A stretch of DNA of 64,000 nt from an uncultured Pseudomonadota bacterium (lineage in GTDB: Bacteria > Pseudomonadota > Gammaproteobacteria > Steroidobacterales > Steroidobacteraceae): assembly GCA_903862885.1 (NCBI GenBank), contig CAIOZU010000018.1, positions 62,001 to 126,000 on the forward strand, in the 5' to 3' direction. Every line of letters starts with the position of its first letter. Positions within the stretch are counted from its first letter, which is position 1. The position numbers and the translations under genes are program-made. Shown here one piece after another: positions 15,525 through 24,829 of the stretch. Under the pieces are notes generated by a model that saw only the letters and a list, made by a program, of their open reading frames with translations, was not told the DNA's origin and ran no database searches.

Positions 15525-16181
15525 ATGATGACCCACTTACCCGCGCTCGCTCCCTCACCCGTCACCCTCGCTGGGCAGTACGTGCGTCTTGAACCCTTAC
15601 AATTAATCCACGCCGCGAGTTTATGGCAGATAGACCAACACGCCACGGCGGCTGATCTGTTCCGTTTTTTGCCCGATGACGTGCCGCTACCGGCAGTCAC
15701 CGACATGCAAGCGTGGATCACAGAAAAAACGTCGAGCACCGACCCGCTCTTTTATGCGTGTGTTGATCAAAGCACACAGCAGGCGGTCGGCCGACAGGCA
15801 CTGATGCGTATCACCCCGAGCCACGGGGTCATTGAGATGGGCCATGTTTTATGGGGCCCCGCCATGGCACGCCGCCGTTTAGCCACAGAGGCGTTCTTTT
15901 TATTTGCGAGCCATGTGTTCGATACGCTGCGGTATCGTCGCTTTGAATGGAAGTGTCACGCACTGAATCAGCCCTCACGAGCGGCGGCACTGCGCTTTGG
16001 TTTTTCCTTCGAAGGTATTTTTAGGCAACACATGTGGGTGAAGGGCGCCAATCGAGACACTGCCTGGTTCTCGATCATCGATGAAGAATGGCCGATACTG
16101 AGCGCGCGCTACAGACGCTGGCTAGCGGCTGAAAACTTTGATCCTAAAGGTCAACAGATACGCGCCTTGGCCGATATCTAA
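15525..16181 (+). CDS. GNAT family N-acetyltransferase (RimJ/RimL type)
   Basis: 218 residues. VRLEPLQLIHAASLWQI opens the domain; EMGHVLWGPAMARRRLATEAFFLFASHVFD is the acetyl-CoA-binding stretch and FEWKCHALNQPSRAAALRFGFSFEGIFRQH is the typical RimJ/RimL C-terminal part. The protein probably acetylates an amine or a protein N-terminus; the substrate is unknown. It follows the SDR gene by 22 bp and is probably cotranscribed with it. Confidence 0.85.
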   Translation: MMTHLPALAPSPVTLAGQYVRLEPLQLIHAASLWQIDQHATAADLFRFLPDDVPLPAVTDMQAWITEKTSSTDPLFYACVDQSTQQAVGRQALMRITPSHGVIEMGHVLWGPAMARRRLATEAFFLFASHVFDTLRYRRFEWKCHALNQPSRAAALRFGFSFEGIFRQHMWVKGANRDTAWFSIIDEEWPILSARYRRWLAAENFDPKGQQIRALADI

Positions 16182-16189
16182 TCAATCGC

Positions 16190-17542
16190 TTATAGAGCAG
16201 GCGCCAGCTGAGCACTTAGGTCATAGGTGTCAGCAGCCGTGATCAACACATCGGCAAACGCACCGACCGACAGCTTGCTCACTCCGGCACCGCGGATTTT
16301 CACAGTACCATCAATTTCCGGGGCATCCGCATAACTTCTGCCGATGGCCACGACGCCACGACCCTTGCCTTCTAATCCATCGATGAGCACGCGCTCGCGC
16401 CGGCCGATGCGTTTAGCAAGACGCGCTGCGCTGATCAGAGCCGCTTTTTCCATGAAACGCTCGTAGCGCTCTGTTTTTATTTCCTCTGCCACAGGGTCTG
16501 GCAAGGCATTGGCAGCCGCACCCGCGACCGGTGAATACTTAAAGCAACCTACCCGGTCGAGATCTGCCTCATCTAACCAATCAAGCAGTATTTGGAAATC
16601 ACTCTCCGTTTCCCCAGGGAATCCCACGATGAAGGTGCTGCGAATGGCTAGGTGTGGCAAAACCTTGCGCCATGCATGGATACGAGCCAACGTATTCTCA
16701 GCGTGTGCAGGTCGCTTCATTAACTTGAGAATACGTGGACTGCCGTGCTGGAAGGGTATGTCGAGGTACGGCAATACCAAGCCATCTGCCATCAGAGGAA
16801 TCACCTCATCCACATGTGGATAAGGATAGACATAATGCAGGCGCACCCACGCTTGATGATCGAGCGCGATTTGACCGAGCTCTCGCGCCAGATCAATGAA
16901 CTTCGTGCGAATTTCGCGCTTACCCCAAGTTTCAGTGCGATATTTGACATCAACACCATACGCGCTGGTGTCTTGAGAAATCACTAACAGCTCGCGGACG
17001 CCCGCGTTTAACAGGCGAATGCCTTCGTTTAACACATGCGTGATGGGTCGGCTGGCGAGATCGCCACGCATCGAGGGAATGATACAAAAGCTACACCGAT
17101 GATCACAGCCTTCAGAGATTTTTATATAGGCATAGTGACGGGGCGTGAGCTTAATGCCTTGCGGTGGCATCAAATCCACAAAAGGATCTTCAGGCCTCGG
17201 CAAGTGTGCATGCACTTGATTGAGAACGTCTTCGTAAGCATGTGGCCCGGTGACCGCCAACACCTGCGGGTGACGCGCGCGTATTTTCTCAGGCTGGGCG
17301 CCTAAGCATCCGGTCACAATAACGCGACCATTTTGTTCTAGCGCCTCACCAATCGACTCCAAGGATTCATGCACCGCCTCATCAATAAAGCCACAGGTAT
17401 TGACCACGACCAGATCCGCATCTTGATAGGTGGGCGCGATCTGATAACCCTCAGCGCGCAGCTGGGTGAGGATCCGTTCTGAATCCACCAGCGCTTTGGG
17501 ACAGCCAAGACTGACAAAACCGATACGAGGCGCAATATTCAT
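16190..17542 (-). CDS. rimO: Ribosomal protein S12 methylthiotransferase RimO
   Basis: 450 residues from the ATG at 17542, which matches where the family begins ([22 protein letters not shown]); an ATG ten codons upstream at 17572 is also possible and has a weak AGG. RimO adds a methylthio group to Asp89 of ribosomal protein S12. The N-terminal MTTase domain has three cysteines (SLGC, VNTCG, VTGCLG) for one 4Fe-4S cluster. The radical-SAM motif CDHRCSFC follows, then a C-terminal TRAM domain. All expected cysteines are present. Confidence 0.96.
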   Translation of the reverse strand: MNIAPRIGFVSLGCPKALVDSERILTQLRAEGYQIAPTYQDADLVVVNTCGFIDEAVHESLESIGEALEQNGRVIVTGCLGAQPEKIRARHPQVLAVTGPHAYEDVLNQVHAHLPRPEDPFVDLMPPQGIKLTPRHYAYIKISEGCDHRCSFCIIPSMRGDLASRPITHVLNEGIRLLNAGVRELLVISQDTSAYGVDVKYRTETWGKREIRTKFIDLARELGQIALDHQAWVRLHYVYPYPHVDEVIPLMADGLVLPYLDIPFQHGSPRILKLMKRPAHAENTLARIHAWRKVLPHLAIRSTFIVGFPGETESDFQILLDWLDEADLDRVGCFKYSPVAGAAANALPDPVAEEIKTERYERFMEKAALISAARLAKRIGRRERVLIDGLEGKGRGVVAIGRSYADAPEIDGTVKIRGAGVSKLSVGAFADVLITAADTYDLSAQLAPAL

Positions 17543-17642
17543 GGGGGCACGACGAGACAGGAGGGAGGCCATCGTACCTGTCGGGCGCGCCGACAGCCAC
17601 TAACCGCTGCGTCTTTTGGCTAAGGCGCGCTATCATTCACCT

Positions 17643-18470
17643 ATGCAACTCGAATTCACCAAAATGCATGGCCTGGGCAACGACTTTATCGTCTTTGATG
17701 CCCCCCGGGACTGGCCCGTCGATCGCCAGCGGCTACGCGCCTTGGCCAGCCGCAAGACAGGCATCGGCTTTGATCAGGCACTGGTGCTCGAGGTGCCGCG
17801 CCAAGCCGAAACGGCGGTCTATTATCGAATTTTTAATGCCGACGGTACGGAGGTCGAGCAATGCGGTAATGGCGCGCGCTGTGTCGCTCGACTGATCGCT
17901 GACCGGCGAGGTCTAGAGCGCGGTGAATTTCTAATGGGCAGCCCGGCAGGCCTCGTGACCGCCCGCACAGAACCCAACGGCCAGGTGTCAGTGGCCATGG
18001 GAACACCGTCGTTTCTACCGAGCGCCCTACCGTTTGAAGCCACCAGCGATGTGCCCTTTCATGCGTTAGCACTCAGGAATCAGACGATTCATATCAGCGT
18101 GGTCTCCATTGGCAATCCGCATGCCGTGCTGAAGGTGGCCTCTATCGAACAAGCGCCAGTGGACAGCCTCGGCCCCGAAGTGGAAAATCACCCTCGCTTC
18201 TCTCGCCGCACGAATGTGGAGTTTATGGAGGTGGTAAGCGCCACCCACATTCGACTCCGCGTGTATGAGCGAGGCGTCGGTGAGACAGCAGCCTGCGGTA
18301 CCGGCGCCTGTGCGGCAGTGGCTGTGGGGCAACGGCAGGGCTGGCTTTCAACCCAAGTAGATGTGGACGTTCCGGGTGGTCGATTGCAAGTGGAATGGCA
18401 GGGTGACAAACATCCCATCTGGCTGACCGGCCCCACCACCACGGTCTTTAAAGGACAAATGGACTTATGA
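17643..18470 (+). CDS. dapF: Diaminopimelate epimerase
   Basis: 275 residues from the ATG at 17643 (MQLEFTKMHGLGNDFIVFD). It converts LL- to meso-diaminopimelate for lysine and peptidoglycan. Both catalytic cysteines are visible, in EQCGNGARC and in ETAACGTGAC. The gene overlaps the DUF484 gene by 4 bp (ATGA), and xerC follows, the conserved dapF-yigA-xerC order of Gammaproteobacteria. Confidence 0.96.
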   Translation: MQLEFTKMHGLGNDFIVFDAPRDWPVDRQRLRALASRKTGIGFDQALVLEVPRQAETAVYYRIFNADGTEVEQCGNGARCVARLIADRRGLERGEFLMGSPAGLVTARTEPNGQVSVAMGTPSFLPSALPFEATSDVPFHALALRNQTIHISVVSIGNPHAVLKVASIEQAPVDSLGPEVENHPRFSRRTNVEFMEVVSATHIRLRVYERGVGETAACGTGACAAVAVGQRQGWLSTQVDVDVPGGRLQVEWQGDKHPIWLTGPTTTVFKGQMDL

Positions 18471-19198
18471 CAGCTCCAACGAACAAGCCCAGCAAATCAG
18501 TGACGCCCTCTCTAGCTAATGACACATCGGTGATCGCATTCTTAACCGAACATCCAGAGTTTTTTGAGAATCGCGAGGCGTTGCTTGCTACGTTAAGACT
18601 GCCTCATCATCGTGGCGATGGCGGGACCGTCTCGTTAGTCGAACGTCAGCTGGATGTGCTACGCGAACGCTCGCGAGAAACAGAGTTGCGACTCAAGACA
18701 CTGATCGACAACGGCCATGCCAATGATGCGCTAGCAGAAAAAATACACCGCCTAGCCCTACGACTGATCGCTGTTGACAGCGTTCAAGGACGTATCAAAT
18801 CAGTCGAGCTCAGTTTACGCGATGACTTTAATGCAGCCGAGTTCGTCATTCTGCTCACCGGCGCAGTCCCTGGGTTGGCCTCTATCGATACGCGCAGCAT
18901 TCGGTTTGTAGACTCTGATCATGCGGAGCTCAAATCCTTTGACTCCCTGTTTAGCTCAGGAAAGCCGCGCTGTGGCCGCATTCGCGACTCACAGCGCGAC
19001 TTTCTATTCCCCTCGAATCCGATGGCCATTGGTTCAGCTGCACTGGTGCCGCTTGGCACGCAAGGTAGCTTGGGCTTGTTGGCGATCGCGTCTGCGGACG
19101 TAGATCACTTCAATCCGACCATGAGCACGGAATTCCTTGCGCGCATTGGCGAACTGATTTCCGCCTCGCTTCATCGCCCTGCAGCGGTTAATGCCTAA
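18467..19198 (+). CDS. DUF484 family protein (YigA-like, GAF-fold)
   Basis: 243 residues. The N-terminal DTSVIAFLTEHPEFFENREALLATLRLPH is the family signature, a coiled-coil stretch (VERQLDVLRERSRETELRLKTLI) follows, and the C-terminal half resembles a GAF domain (AALVPLGTQGSLGLLAIASADVDHF). The function is unknown; it is translationally coupled to dapF (4-bp overlap) and to xerC (8-bp overlap). Confidence 0.88.
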   Translation: MTAPTNKPSKSVTPSLANDTSVIAFLTEHPEFFENREALLATLRLPHHRGDGGTVSLVERQLDVLRERSRETELRLKTLIDNGHANDALAEKIHRLALRLIAVDSVQGRIKSVELSLRDDFNAAEFVILLTGAVPGLASIDTRSIRFVDSDHAELKSFDSLFSSGKPRCGRIRDSQRDFLFPSNPMAIGSAALVPLGTQGSLGLLAIASADVDHFNPTMSTEFLARIGELISASLHRPAAVNA

Positions 19199-20153
19199 AT
19201 CAACCGCCGCAGACGATGGTGAGACGCTTGCTTGGCCTGCCCGTGATCAGCTGTGGATAGCACAATGGTTTGAAAGTTTACGCAGTGAGCGTCGCTTGAG
19301 CGCACACACGGCCGCCGCTTATCAACGGGACCTGTCAGCGTTTACTGCCTGGTGCCTCACCGCAGGCGTCGATCAGCTTGATGCGCTCACCGATGATCAT
19401 TTGCGTCGCTTCGCCGCGCATCAGCACCGCCATCAACTAGCACCTCGATCGATACAAAGACAACTATCGGCGCTCAGAACGTTTTTTAGGTTCTTGATAC
19501 GCGAAGGCTATGTGGCGCGCAGCCCAGCCGTTCAAGTGCGTGCGCCTAAGGGGATGAAGCGCCTGCCGCAGGCGGTCGATGTGGATCGTATATCCAGATT
19601 ACTGGATGCGCCCATCAGTGACGAGAGCGCTGACCGCGCGTTAATCGCGCGTGATCGGGCCATTCTGGAACTGTTCTATTCGAGTGGTCTGCGTTTAAGT
19701 GAGCTGGTAGGCCTCAATCTAACCGATGTGGACTTAAGCGATCAGACTGTGCGGGTGCTGGGTAAGGGCAATCGACAACGCATCGTGCCTTTAGGCCGCA
19801 AGGCAGCAGACGCTTTTCGAGCGTGGTTAGGTGAGCGACAAGCCTGGGTGGCAGACTCGGAGCCTGCGGCTTTTGTGAGCCGCAGCGGTCGCCGCCTCGG
19901 TGCACGCGCGGTGCAATTGCGGGTCGGGGCCTGGGCCAGACGACAAGGCCTTGATGTGCACATGCACCCGCATCTGTTCCGTCATTCTTTCGCCAGCCAT
20001 CTACTGGAGTCGAGTCATGACCTGCGCGGCGTTCAGGAAATGTTGGGGCACGCCAATATCTCAACCACACAAATTTATACCCATCTAGATTTTCAACATC
20101 TAGCGAAAATATATGACGAAGCGCACCCACGCGCCCATAAGAGACCCCGCTGA
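19191..20153 (+). CDS. xerC: Tyrosine recombinase XerC
   Basis: 320 residues. With XerD it resolves chromosome dimers at dif. The catalytic set is complete: R168 (SGLRLSEL), K192 (GKGNRQR), H261 and R264 (HLFRHSFASHLL), H287 (GHANIS) and Y296 (QIYTH). The dapF-DUF484-xerC context identifies it as the housekeeping XerC, not a mobile-element integrase. Confidence 0.95.
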   Translation: MPKSTAADDGETLAWPARDQLWIAQWFESLRSERRLSAHTAAAYQRDLSAFTAWCLTAGVDQLDALTDDHLRRFAAHQHRHQLAPRSIQRQLSALRTFFRFLIREGYVARSPAVQVRAPKGMKRLPQAVDVDRISRLLDAPISDESADRALIARDRAILELFYSSGLRLSELVGLNLTDVDLSDQTVRVLGKGNRQRIVPLGRKAADAFRAWLGERQAWVADSEPAAFVSRSGRRLGARAVQLRVGAWARRQGLDVHMHPHLFRHSFASHLLESSHDLRGVQEMLGHANISTTQIYTHLDFQHLAKIYDEAHPRAHKRPR

Positions 20154-20216
20154 GTTAATGATTCGATACACTGCGCTTTGCCTGTAAACCCTCTACCTTT
20201 TAAGGTCATCCCTCAT

Positions 20217-20600
20217 ATGATGCCTGCAGACGATGATGCGCCCACCGATATCAAACTGCGCCGCAAATCCAAGGTCATTGAGGTCAGCTATGCCGATGGT
20301 CGCCACTATTCACTGCCTTTTGAATACCTGCGCACCCACTCGCCCTCTGCTGAAGTGCAAGGACACGGACCGGGGCAGGACGTTTTGCAAATCGGCAAAG
20401 AAAACGTTCAGGTCCTTGGGATGGAGCCCATTGGACGCTATGCAGTACGTCTTCTGTTTGATGATGGGCATGATACCGGGCTATATACGTGGAAGTATCT
20501 GCGTGAATTAGGCGACGGCATAGACGCTAAATGGGCGCGCTATCTCGAGCGACTCGCGGGTATTGGCTACGATCGGAAACCTGCGTCTGGGACGCAGTAA
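20217..20600 (+). CDS. DUF971 domain protein
   Basis: 127 residues from the ATG at 20217; a TTG at 20178 keeps the frame open but lies upstream of the family's start. DIKLRRKSKVIEVSYADGRHYSLPFEYLRTHSPSAEVQGHGPGQ is the DUF971 signature, the same fold as the N-terminal domain of gamma-butyrobetaine hydroxylase. Stand-alone members are small proteins of unknown role, some next to iron-sulfur or ubiquinone genes. It is convergent with the YkgJ-type gene. Confidence 0.85.
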   Translation: MMPADDDAPTDIKLRRKSKVIEVSYADGRHYSLPFEYLRTHSPSAEVQGHGPGQDVLQIGKENVQVLGMEPIGRYAVRLLFDDGHDTGLYTWKYLRELGDGIDAKWARYLERLAGIGYDRKPASGTQ

Positions 20601-20609
20601 AAGACCGAT

Positions 20610-21017
20610 CTAAGCGGTGGGGATGAATTCATCATCACCCTGCTGTTCGCGCTCAAACATCAGAAAGTCGTAGTAACCACATTGGTTACCCGATGGATAG
20701 CGCCGACAGACATTCGGTCTTGCGGCATACACCGTGCATCGCCTTTCCTCTTGATCAAAGAACTGGCAAGTCGATTTATAAATATGATCTTTGCGATGTC
20801 TAAGAATTTGCTCGTCTACGCCCTCACTGCGATAGCGAAACGTAAAACGACGACGCGCCGTTTCCACAGGAATTTCAAAGTGCTTGGCTAAACGGGCAAT
20901 GTCAAAGTCACTGATCGCGATCCGATCATAAGAACAGCAATACCCGGGACACTTTGAACAATCGTATTTAGCCACACGCCCATCCTGCAGATCCGACCGG
21001 AACCGGCCGTTACGCAA
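20610..21017 (-). CDS. YkgJ-family cysteine-cluster protein
   Basis: 135 residues. The cysteines YDCSKCPGYCCSY near the N-terminus and CQFFDQEERRCTVYAARPNVCRRYP in the middle match the YkgJ (UPF0153) pattern that binds zinc or an Fe-S cluster. The function is unknown. The longest frame starts at a TTG (21017-21015), with CAGG a few bases before it; no ATG is available before the cysteine motif. Confidence 0.85.
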   Translation of the reverse strand: MRNGRFRSDLQDGRVAKYDCSKCPGYCCSYDRIAISDFDIARLAKHFEIPVETARRRFTFRYRSEGVDEQILRHRKDHIYKSTCQFFDQEERRCTVYAARPNVCRRYPSGNQCGYYDFLMFEREQQGDDEFIPTA

Positions 21018-21093
21018 TGTACCTGATCAGGCGCGCTGTGTGCATCGATGGCAAGCGCCCGTCGCAGGGCGCTTACTCAGGAGCGACCGTTAT

Positions 21094-22035
21094 TTAGGGC
21101 TCGGGGTCCGATCCGTCGGCGATTCCTTCAAACAGCGCCGTCGACAAGTAGCGCTCACCGGTATCAGTCAGCACCGTCAGAATGACACTGCCTGGAGGGG
21201 CTTTAGCCGCGACCTTCAGTGCCGCAGCGACGTTGCCACCCGATGAAATACCCACGAATAACCCTTCTTTCTGGGCTAACAGCTTGGCGGTGGCAATGGA
21301 TTCCTCATCGGTCACTGACAGGTTGTCATCGAACACCGTGCGATCTAACACAGGGGGAATAAAGTCCGGCGTCCATCCTTGGATTTTATGGGGCTTGAAC
21401 TCACCACCCGCAAGCAGCGGCGCATTGGCAGGCTCAGTGGTCACTACCTTAATATCGGGACGGGCGAGTTTGAGCATCTGGCCTACACCCGTCAGAGTCC
21501 CACCCGTGCCCCAGCCGGACACGAAGTAGTCGAGGCGGCTCCCGGCAAAGTCAGACAGGATCTCAGGCCCCGTCGTTTGCCGATGGAACGCGGGGTTCGC
21601 CTCGTTAGCAAACTGATTGGTCTGAAACCAGCCGTGCTTCTCTGCCAGCTCTTTGGCTTTGCGCACCATGCCTGAACCCCGCTCCGCCGCGGGCGTCAGG
21701 ATGACTTTGGCACCGAGCGCACGCATGATCTTGCGGCGCTCAATAGAGAAGGTTTCAACCATCACGGCGACAAAGGGGTAGCCTTTAGCCGCCGCCACCA
21801 TCGCCAAGGCAATCCCTGTGTTGCCGGAGGTCGCCTCGACAATGGTCTGGCCGGGTTTCAATAGACCGCGCTGTTCTGCATCGGAAATCACACCGAGCGC
21901 TAAGCGGTCTTTCACCGAGCCGCCTGGATTAAAAAACTCCACTTTGGCGTACAGCGTCACGTGCGAAGGCGCTAGCCGATTGATCCGCACAATAGGGGTG
22001 CGCCCGATGGTATCAACAATGTTGTTATAAATCAT
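21094..22035 (-). CDS. cysK: Cysteine synthase (O-acyl-L-serine sulfhydrylase), CysK type
   Basis: 313 residues. A PLP enzyme that replaces the O-acyl group of activated serine with sulfide. The Schiff-base lysine is K42 in PGGSVKDR, TSGNTGIALA is the substrate loop, and GTGGTLTGVG binds the PLP phosphate. It diverges from a MetX-family acyltransferase that looks like serine O-succinyltransferase, so the in vivo substrate may be O-succinylserine instead of O-acetylserine. A CysB regulator is encoded 14 kb away. Confidence 0.93.
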   Translation of the reverse strand: MIYNNIVDTIGRTPIVRINRLAPSHVTLYAKVEFFNPGGSVKDRLALGVISDAEQRGLLKPGQTIVEATSGNTGIALAMVAAAKGYPFVAVMVETFSIERRKIMRALGAKVILTPAAERGSGMVRKAKELAEKHGWFQTNQFANEANPAFHRQTTGPEILSDFAGSRLDYFVSGWGTGGTLTGVGQMLKLARPDIKVVTTEPANAPLLAGGEFKPHKIQGWTPDFIPPVLDRTVFDDNLSVTDEESIATAKLLAQKEGLFVGISSGGNVAAALKVAAKAPPGSVILTVLTDTGERYLSTALFEGIADGSDPEP

Positions 22036-22126
22036 GGAAGTATCCAGCCTGTCGCAATGATGGAAGGAGAGACGCGCAGTGTAGGCTTGGTGATTTAAAT
22101 AGGGAGCGACCGGTTAGGACTTTCCA

Positions 22127-22132
22127 TATAAC
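22127..22132 (+). promoter_or_regulatory. Candidate -10 of the serine acyltransferase gene
   Basis: TATAAC (5 of 6) lies in the 154-bp divergent region between cysK and the acyltransferase gene. No recognisable -35 precedes it, which would fit an activator-dependent promoter. An imperfect repeat (ACCGGTTAGGA / ATCGGTTCTAGG) flanks it. CysB control is only a guess. Confidence 0.3.
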
Positions 22133-22189
22133 GATCGGTTCTAGGCAAATGATGGCCCTTGCTCGGCAAAGGTCGGAAAATACGCCCCT

Positions 22190-23356
22190 ATGAGCGCCTC
22201 ACCCCCAATGGCCCCGGATCGCGCGATCCGCGTGCCTTTGCCTAGCCCCTTTGCCCTAATGGCAGGCGGCCGGCTGGTGGGTGCGGAAGTGGCCATGGAG
22301 ACCTACGGCCGACTCAACCCAGCACGCGACAATGCGCTCTTGCTGTTCACCGGATTGTCCGCCTCCGCCCATGCGGCTTCCCATCCCAGTGACCCATCCA
22401 ACGGGTGGTGGGAAGCGATGATTGGGCCGGGGAAAGCCCTTGATACAGAACAATTTTTTGTGATTTCGGTGAACTCCTTAGGGAGCTGCTTTGGATCGAC
22501 TGGGCCAGGCTCCATCGACCCCACGACTGGCCAGCCCTATGGTGATCGTTTCCCGGAACTGCGGATTGAAGACATCGCCCGCGCCAGCCAAGCGGCGGTG
22601 GACGCACTGGGTATCGAGCAATTAGCAGGCGTCATTGGCATGTCACTCGGTGGTATGACGGCACTCGCGCATGCCGCTTGCTTTCCAGGGCGTGCCCGCT
22701 CCTTAGTGTCTATTTCAGGTGCAGTGGCCGCCACTGCGTCCGCCATTGCCACCCGCAGCCTGCAAAGAGAGATCGTCGGCACGGCGCTCCGCTCAGGGGC
22801 CGGACCAGAGGCCGTGAACCAAGCGATGCGATTGGCTCGTAAAATCGGCGTTATGTCCTATGTTGGTAGCGAACTTCTAGAAAAACGTTTTGGCCGCGAG
22901 CAGAGCGAACCGTATGCGGGTCGCGGCTCAGGCACCGACTTTGAGGTGGAGAACTGGCTGGACCATCTGGCCACTAAGTTCGCTCGACAGTTCGAACCCT
23001 GGTCCTACTGGGCGCTGTCCCGCGCAATGGACTTATTTGATTTCGGGCGGGTAGGCGACACCTCCCAAGATCCCTCCAATCCCCCCCAGGTTGCCAAGAC
23101 GCTGCAGTTAGCGCGCGCGCTGATCATCGGGGTCAAAGAGGATCTGCTGTTTCCCGTGGCGCAGCAACAGGCCATCGCCACGCTGCTCACCACCGCCGGC
23201 ATCACCACGGACTATATCGAGCTGTCCTCGCCATCTGGCCACGATGCTTTTTTAACGGAAGCCGGCCTATTCACCCCGGTCTTAAGTCAATTCTTGAACT
23301 CGCTGGCCCACCCAACGCCCACTCTGAACGAAGCCCGTTCGGCGATCTGCGCCTAA
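22190..23356 (+). CDS. MetX-family alpha/beta hydrolase acyltransferase, probably serine O-succinyltransferase
   Basis: 388 residues of the MetX fold with catalytic triad S152 (GMSLGGM), D318 (GVKEDLLFP) and H351 (SPSGHDAFL). Sequence-naive annotation would call it homoserine O-acetyltransferase. However, FTGLSASAHAASHPSDPSNGWWE and VISVNSLGSCFGSTGPGSIDP resemble the Xanthomonas/Lysobacter group shown to succinylate serine, rather than the HALTGDSH-type canonical MetX. Being divergent from cysK supports a cysteine-pathway role: succinyl-CoA plus serine gives O-succinylserine, which CysK converts to cysteine. No Shine-Dalgarno is visible before the ATG. Confidence 0.82.
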   Translation: MSASPPMAPDRAIRVPLPSPFALMAGGRLVGAEVAMETYGRLNPARDNALLLFTGLSASAHAASHPSDPSNGWWEAMIGPGKALDTEQFFVISVNSLGSCFGSTGPGSIDPTTGQPYGDRFPELRIEDIARASQAAVDALGIEQLAGVIGMSLGGMTALAHAACFPGRARSLVSISGAVAATASAIATRSLQREIVGTALRSGAGPEAVNQAMRLARKIGVMSYVGSELLEKRFGREQSEPYAGRGSGTDFEVENWLDHLATKFARQFEPWSYWALSRAMDLFDFGRVGDTSQDPSNPPQVAKTLQLARALIIGVKEDLLFPVAQQQAIATLLTTAGITTDYIELSSPSGHDAFLTEAGLFTPVLSQFLNSLAHPTPTLNEARSAICA

Positions 23357-23420
23357 TTAAGATCCCCGCCGCGGTGCGCGATTTCGCCCCGACCGGTACA
23401 ATTGGCGGTTTCCACGCGAG

Positions 23421-24197
23421 ATGATTCCGATGGCCGGCTCCCCGGATCCACACGGCACCCACGACACCATCGATTTCGGTTACCAAAAAGTACCGACGGC
23501 CGATAAGGTCAAACGCGTGCGTGCGGTATTTGACTCGGTGGCGAATCGCTACGACATCATGAATGACTTGATGTCTTTAGGCGTCCACCGCCTGTGGAAA
23601 CGCTTTGTCTTATCACAAACCGGCCTGCGCCCCGGTGGCCAGGCGCTTGATGTGGCCGGTGGTACGGGTGATTTGAGTATCGGGATGGCAAAGCAAGTGG
23701 GCGCTTCGGGTCGCGTGGTGTTATCCGACATCAACGCCGCCATGTTGGCCAATGGCCGCGATCACCTACTCAATGCCGGCATCGCCGGCAACGTCGAGTT
23801 CGTCCTCGCCAATGCCGAGGCGCTGCCCTTTGCAGATAACCGCTTTGATTGCATAACGATCGGATTTGGCTTGCGCAACGTCACCGATAAGATGGCTGCT
23901 CTGCGCTCGATGGTGCGTGTCCTGAAGCCCGGTGGGCAACTGCTGATACTTGAGTTTTCAAAGCCCATCGCTCCCCTTGTCCCTCTATATGACGCCTATT
24001 CTTTTGGTATCCTGCCGTTGCTCGGCAAACTAGTGGCCAACGACGCTGACAGTTACCGCTACTTAGCGGAATCCATCCGCATGTTCCCTGATCAAGAGTC
24101 ACTGGCCCAACTGATGCGCGATGCGGGATTTGATGGGGTCCGTTATCACAACCTCAGCGGTGGCATAGTCGCTGTGCACCGCGGCTACAAATACTGA
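23421..24197 (+). CDS. ubiE: Ubiquinone/menaquinone C-methyltransferase UbiE
   Basis: 258 residues; an ATG three codons in is also possible. A class I SAM methyltransferase for C-methylation of demethoxy-ubiquinol and demethylmenaquinol. DFGYQKVP and [30 protein letters not shown] are the family signature, [12 protein letters not shown] is SAM motif I, and [10 protein letters not shown] the post-motif. It is the first gene of ubiE-ubiJ-ubiB; its stop overlaps the ubiJ start (TGATG). Confidence 0.96.
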   Translation: MIPMAGSPDPHGTHDTIDFGYQKVPTADKVKRVRAVFDSVANRYDIMNDLMSLGVHRLWKRFVLSQTGLRPGGQALDVAGGTGDLSIGMAKQVGASGRVVLSDINAAMLANGRDHLLNAGIAGNVEFVLANAEALPFADNRFDCITIGFGLRNVTDKMAALRSMVRVLKPGGQLLILEFSKPIAPLVPLYDAYSFGILPLLGKLVANDADSYRYLAESIRMFPDQESLAQLMRDAGFDGVRYHNLSGGIVAVHRGYKY

Positions 24198-24829
24198 TGG
24201 TTACTCCATTACTGAATCCGCTCACCGACTTGCTTAACCGCAGCTTACAAGCGTCCACACCCGGACGGGAGCAACTGAAAGCGCTCGTCGGCCACAGTTT
24301 TGCCGTGCATGCCGGTCCCGCTGACAGCGCACCGCTCTTCACACTGCGCTTTGACGCGCTTGAAACCGGCCTGCAACTCAGCACCAGTGACGCCGCCGCC
24401 GATGCCACACTCACTGGCACGCCGCTCGGCCTGATGGCCATGCTCGCTGGCCGAAAGACCGGTCGTCTGATGGCCTCTGGCGTCCACATCAGCGGTCATG
24501 CCGAAGTCGCCACCGCCTTTGAAGCACTGCTACGTCATGCAAGCCCCGATGCCGAAGCCGAGCTTGCGCGAGTGATAGGCGATCACGCTGCGCACGCCAC
24601 CGCCACCGCGGCACGTCAAGCGCTCACCTGGGGTCGCCAAACGTTTCTCTCGTTGGCTCGTCAGACAAAAGAATACCTTACTGAAGAAAGTCGCGATCTG
24701 GTGCCAAGCGCAGAACTCGACCAATTTCTAACTGATGTCGATCGACTGCGCGAGGATGTCGATCGCCTCGCCGCTCGTGTGGCGCTTGCCGCCACTCGTG
24801 TCACTCGCACCACTCCGGTGAGTTCATGA
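24197..24829 (+). CDS. ubiJ: Ubiquinone biosynthesis accessory factor UbiJ (SCP2 domain)
   Basis: 210 residues. The N-terminal 100 residues form an SCP2 sterol-carrier-like domain (FTLRFDALETGLQLSTSDAAADATLTGTPLGLMAMLAG), followed by a helical C-terminal region with a coiled coil (LDQFLTDVDRLREDVDRLAARV). UbiJ binds isoprenoid quinone intermediates and scaffolds the Ubi complex with UbiK. It sits in the conserved position between ubiE and ubiB and overlaps both (1 bp and 4 bp). Confidence 0.93.
   Translation: MVTPLLNPLTDLLNRSLQASTPGREQLKALVGHSFAVHAGPADSAPLFTLRFDALETGLQLSTSDAAADATLTGTPLGLMAMLAGRKTGRLMASGVHISGHAEVATAFEALLRHASPDAEAELARVIGDHAAHATATAARQALTWGRQTFLSLARQTKEYLTEESRDLVPSAELDQFLTDVDRLREDVDRLAARVALAATRVTRTTPVSS

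Noticed and set aside
19191-20153. Tyrosine recombinase as sign of a mobile element or integron
   Set aside because: It lies in dapF-DUF484-xerC with overlaps, the housekeeping XerC context, and no attachment repeats or transposase flank it.
22190-23356. Simple annotation as homoserine O-acetyltransferase
   Set aside because: Motifs and the cysK neighbour fit the serine O-succinyltransferase group better; kept as an alternative.
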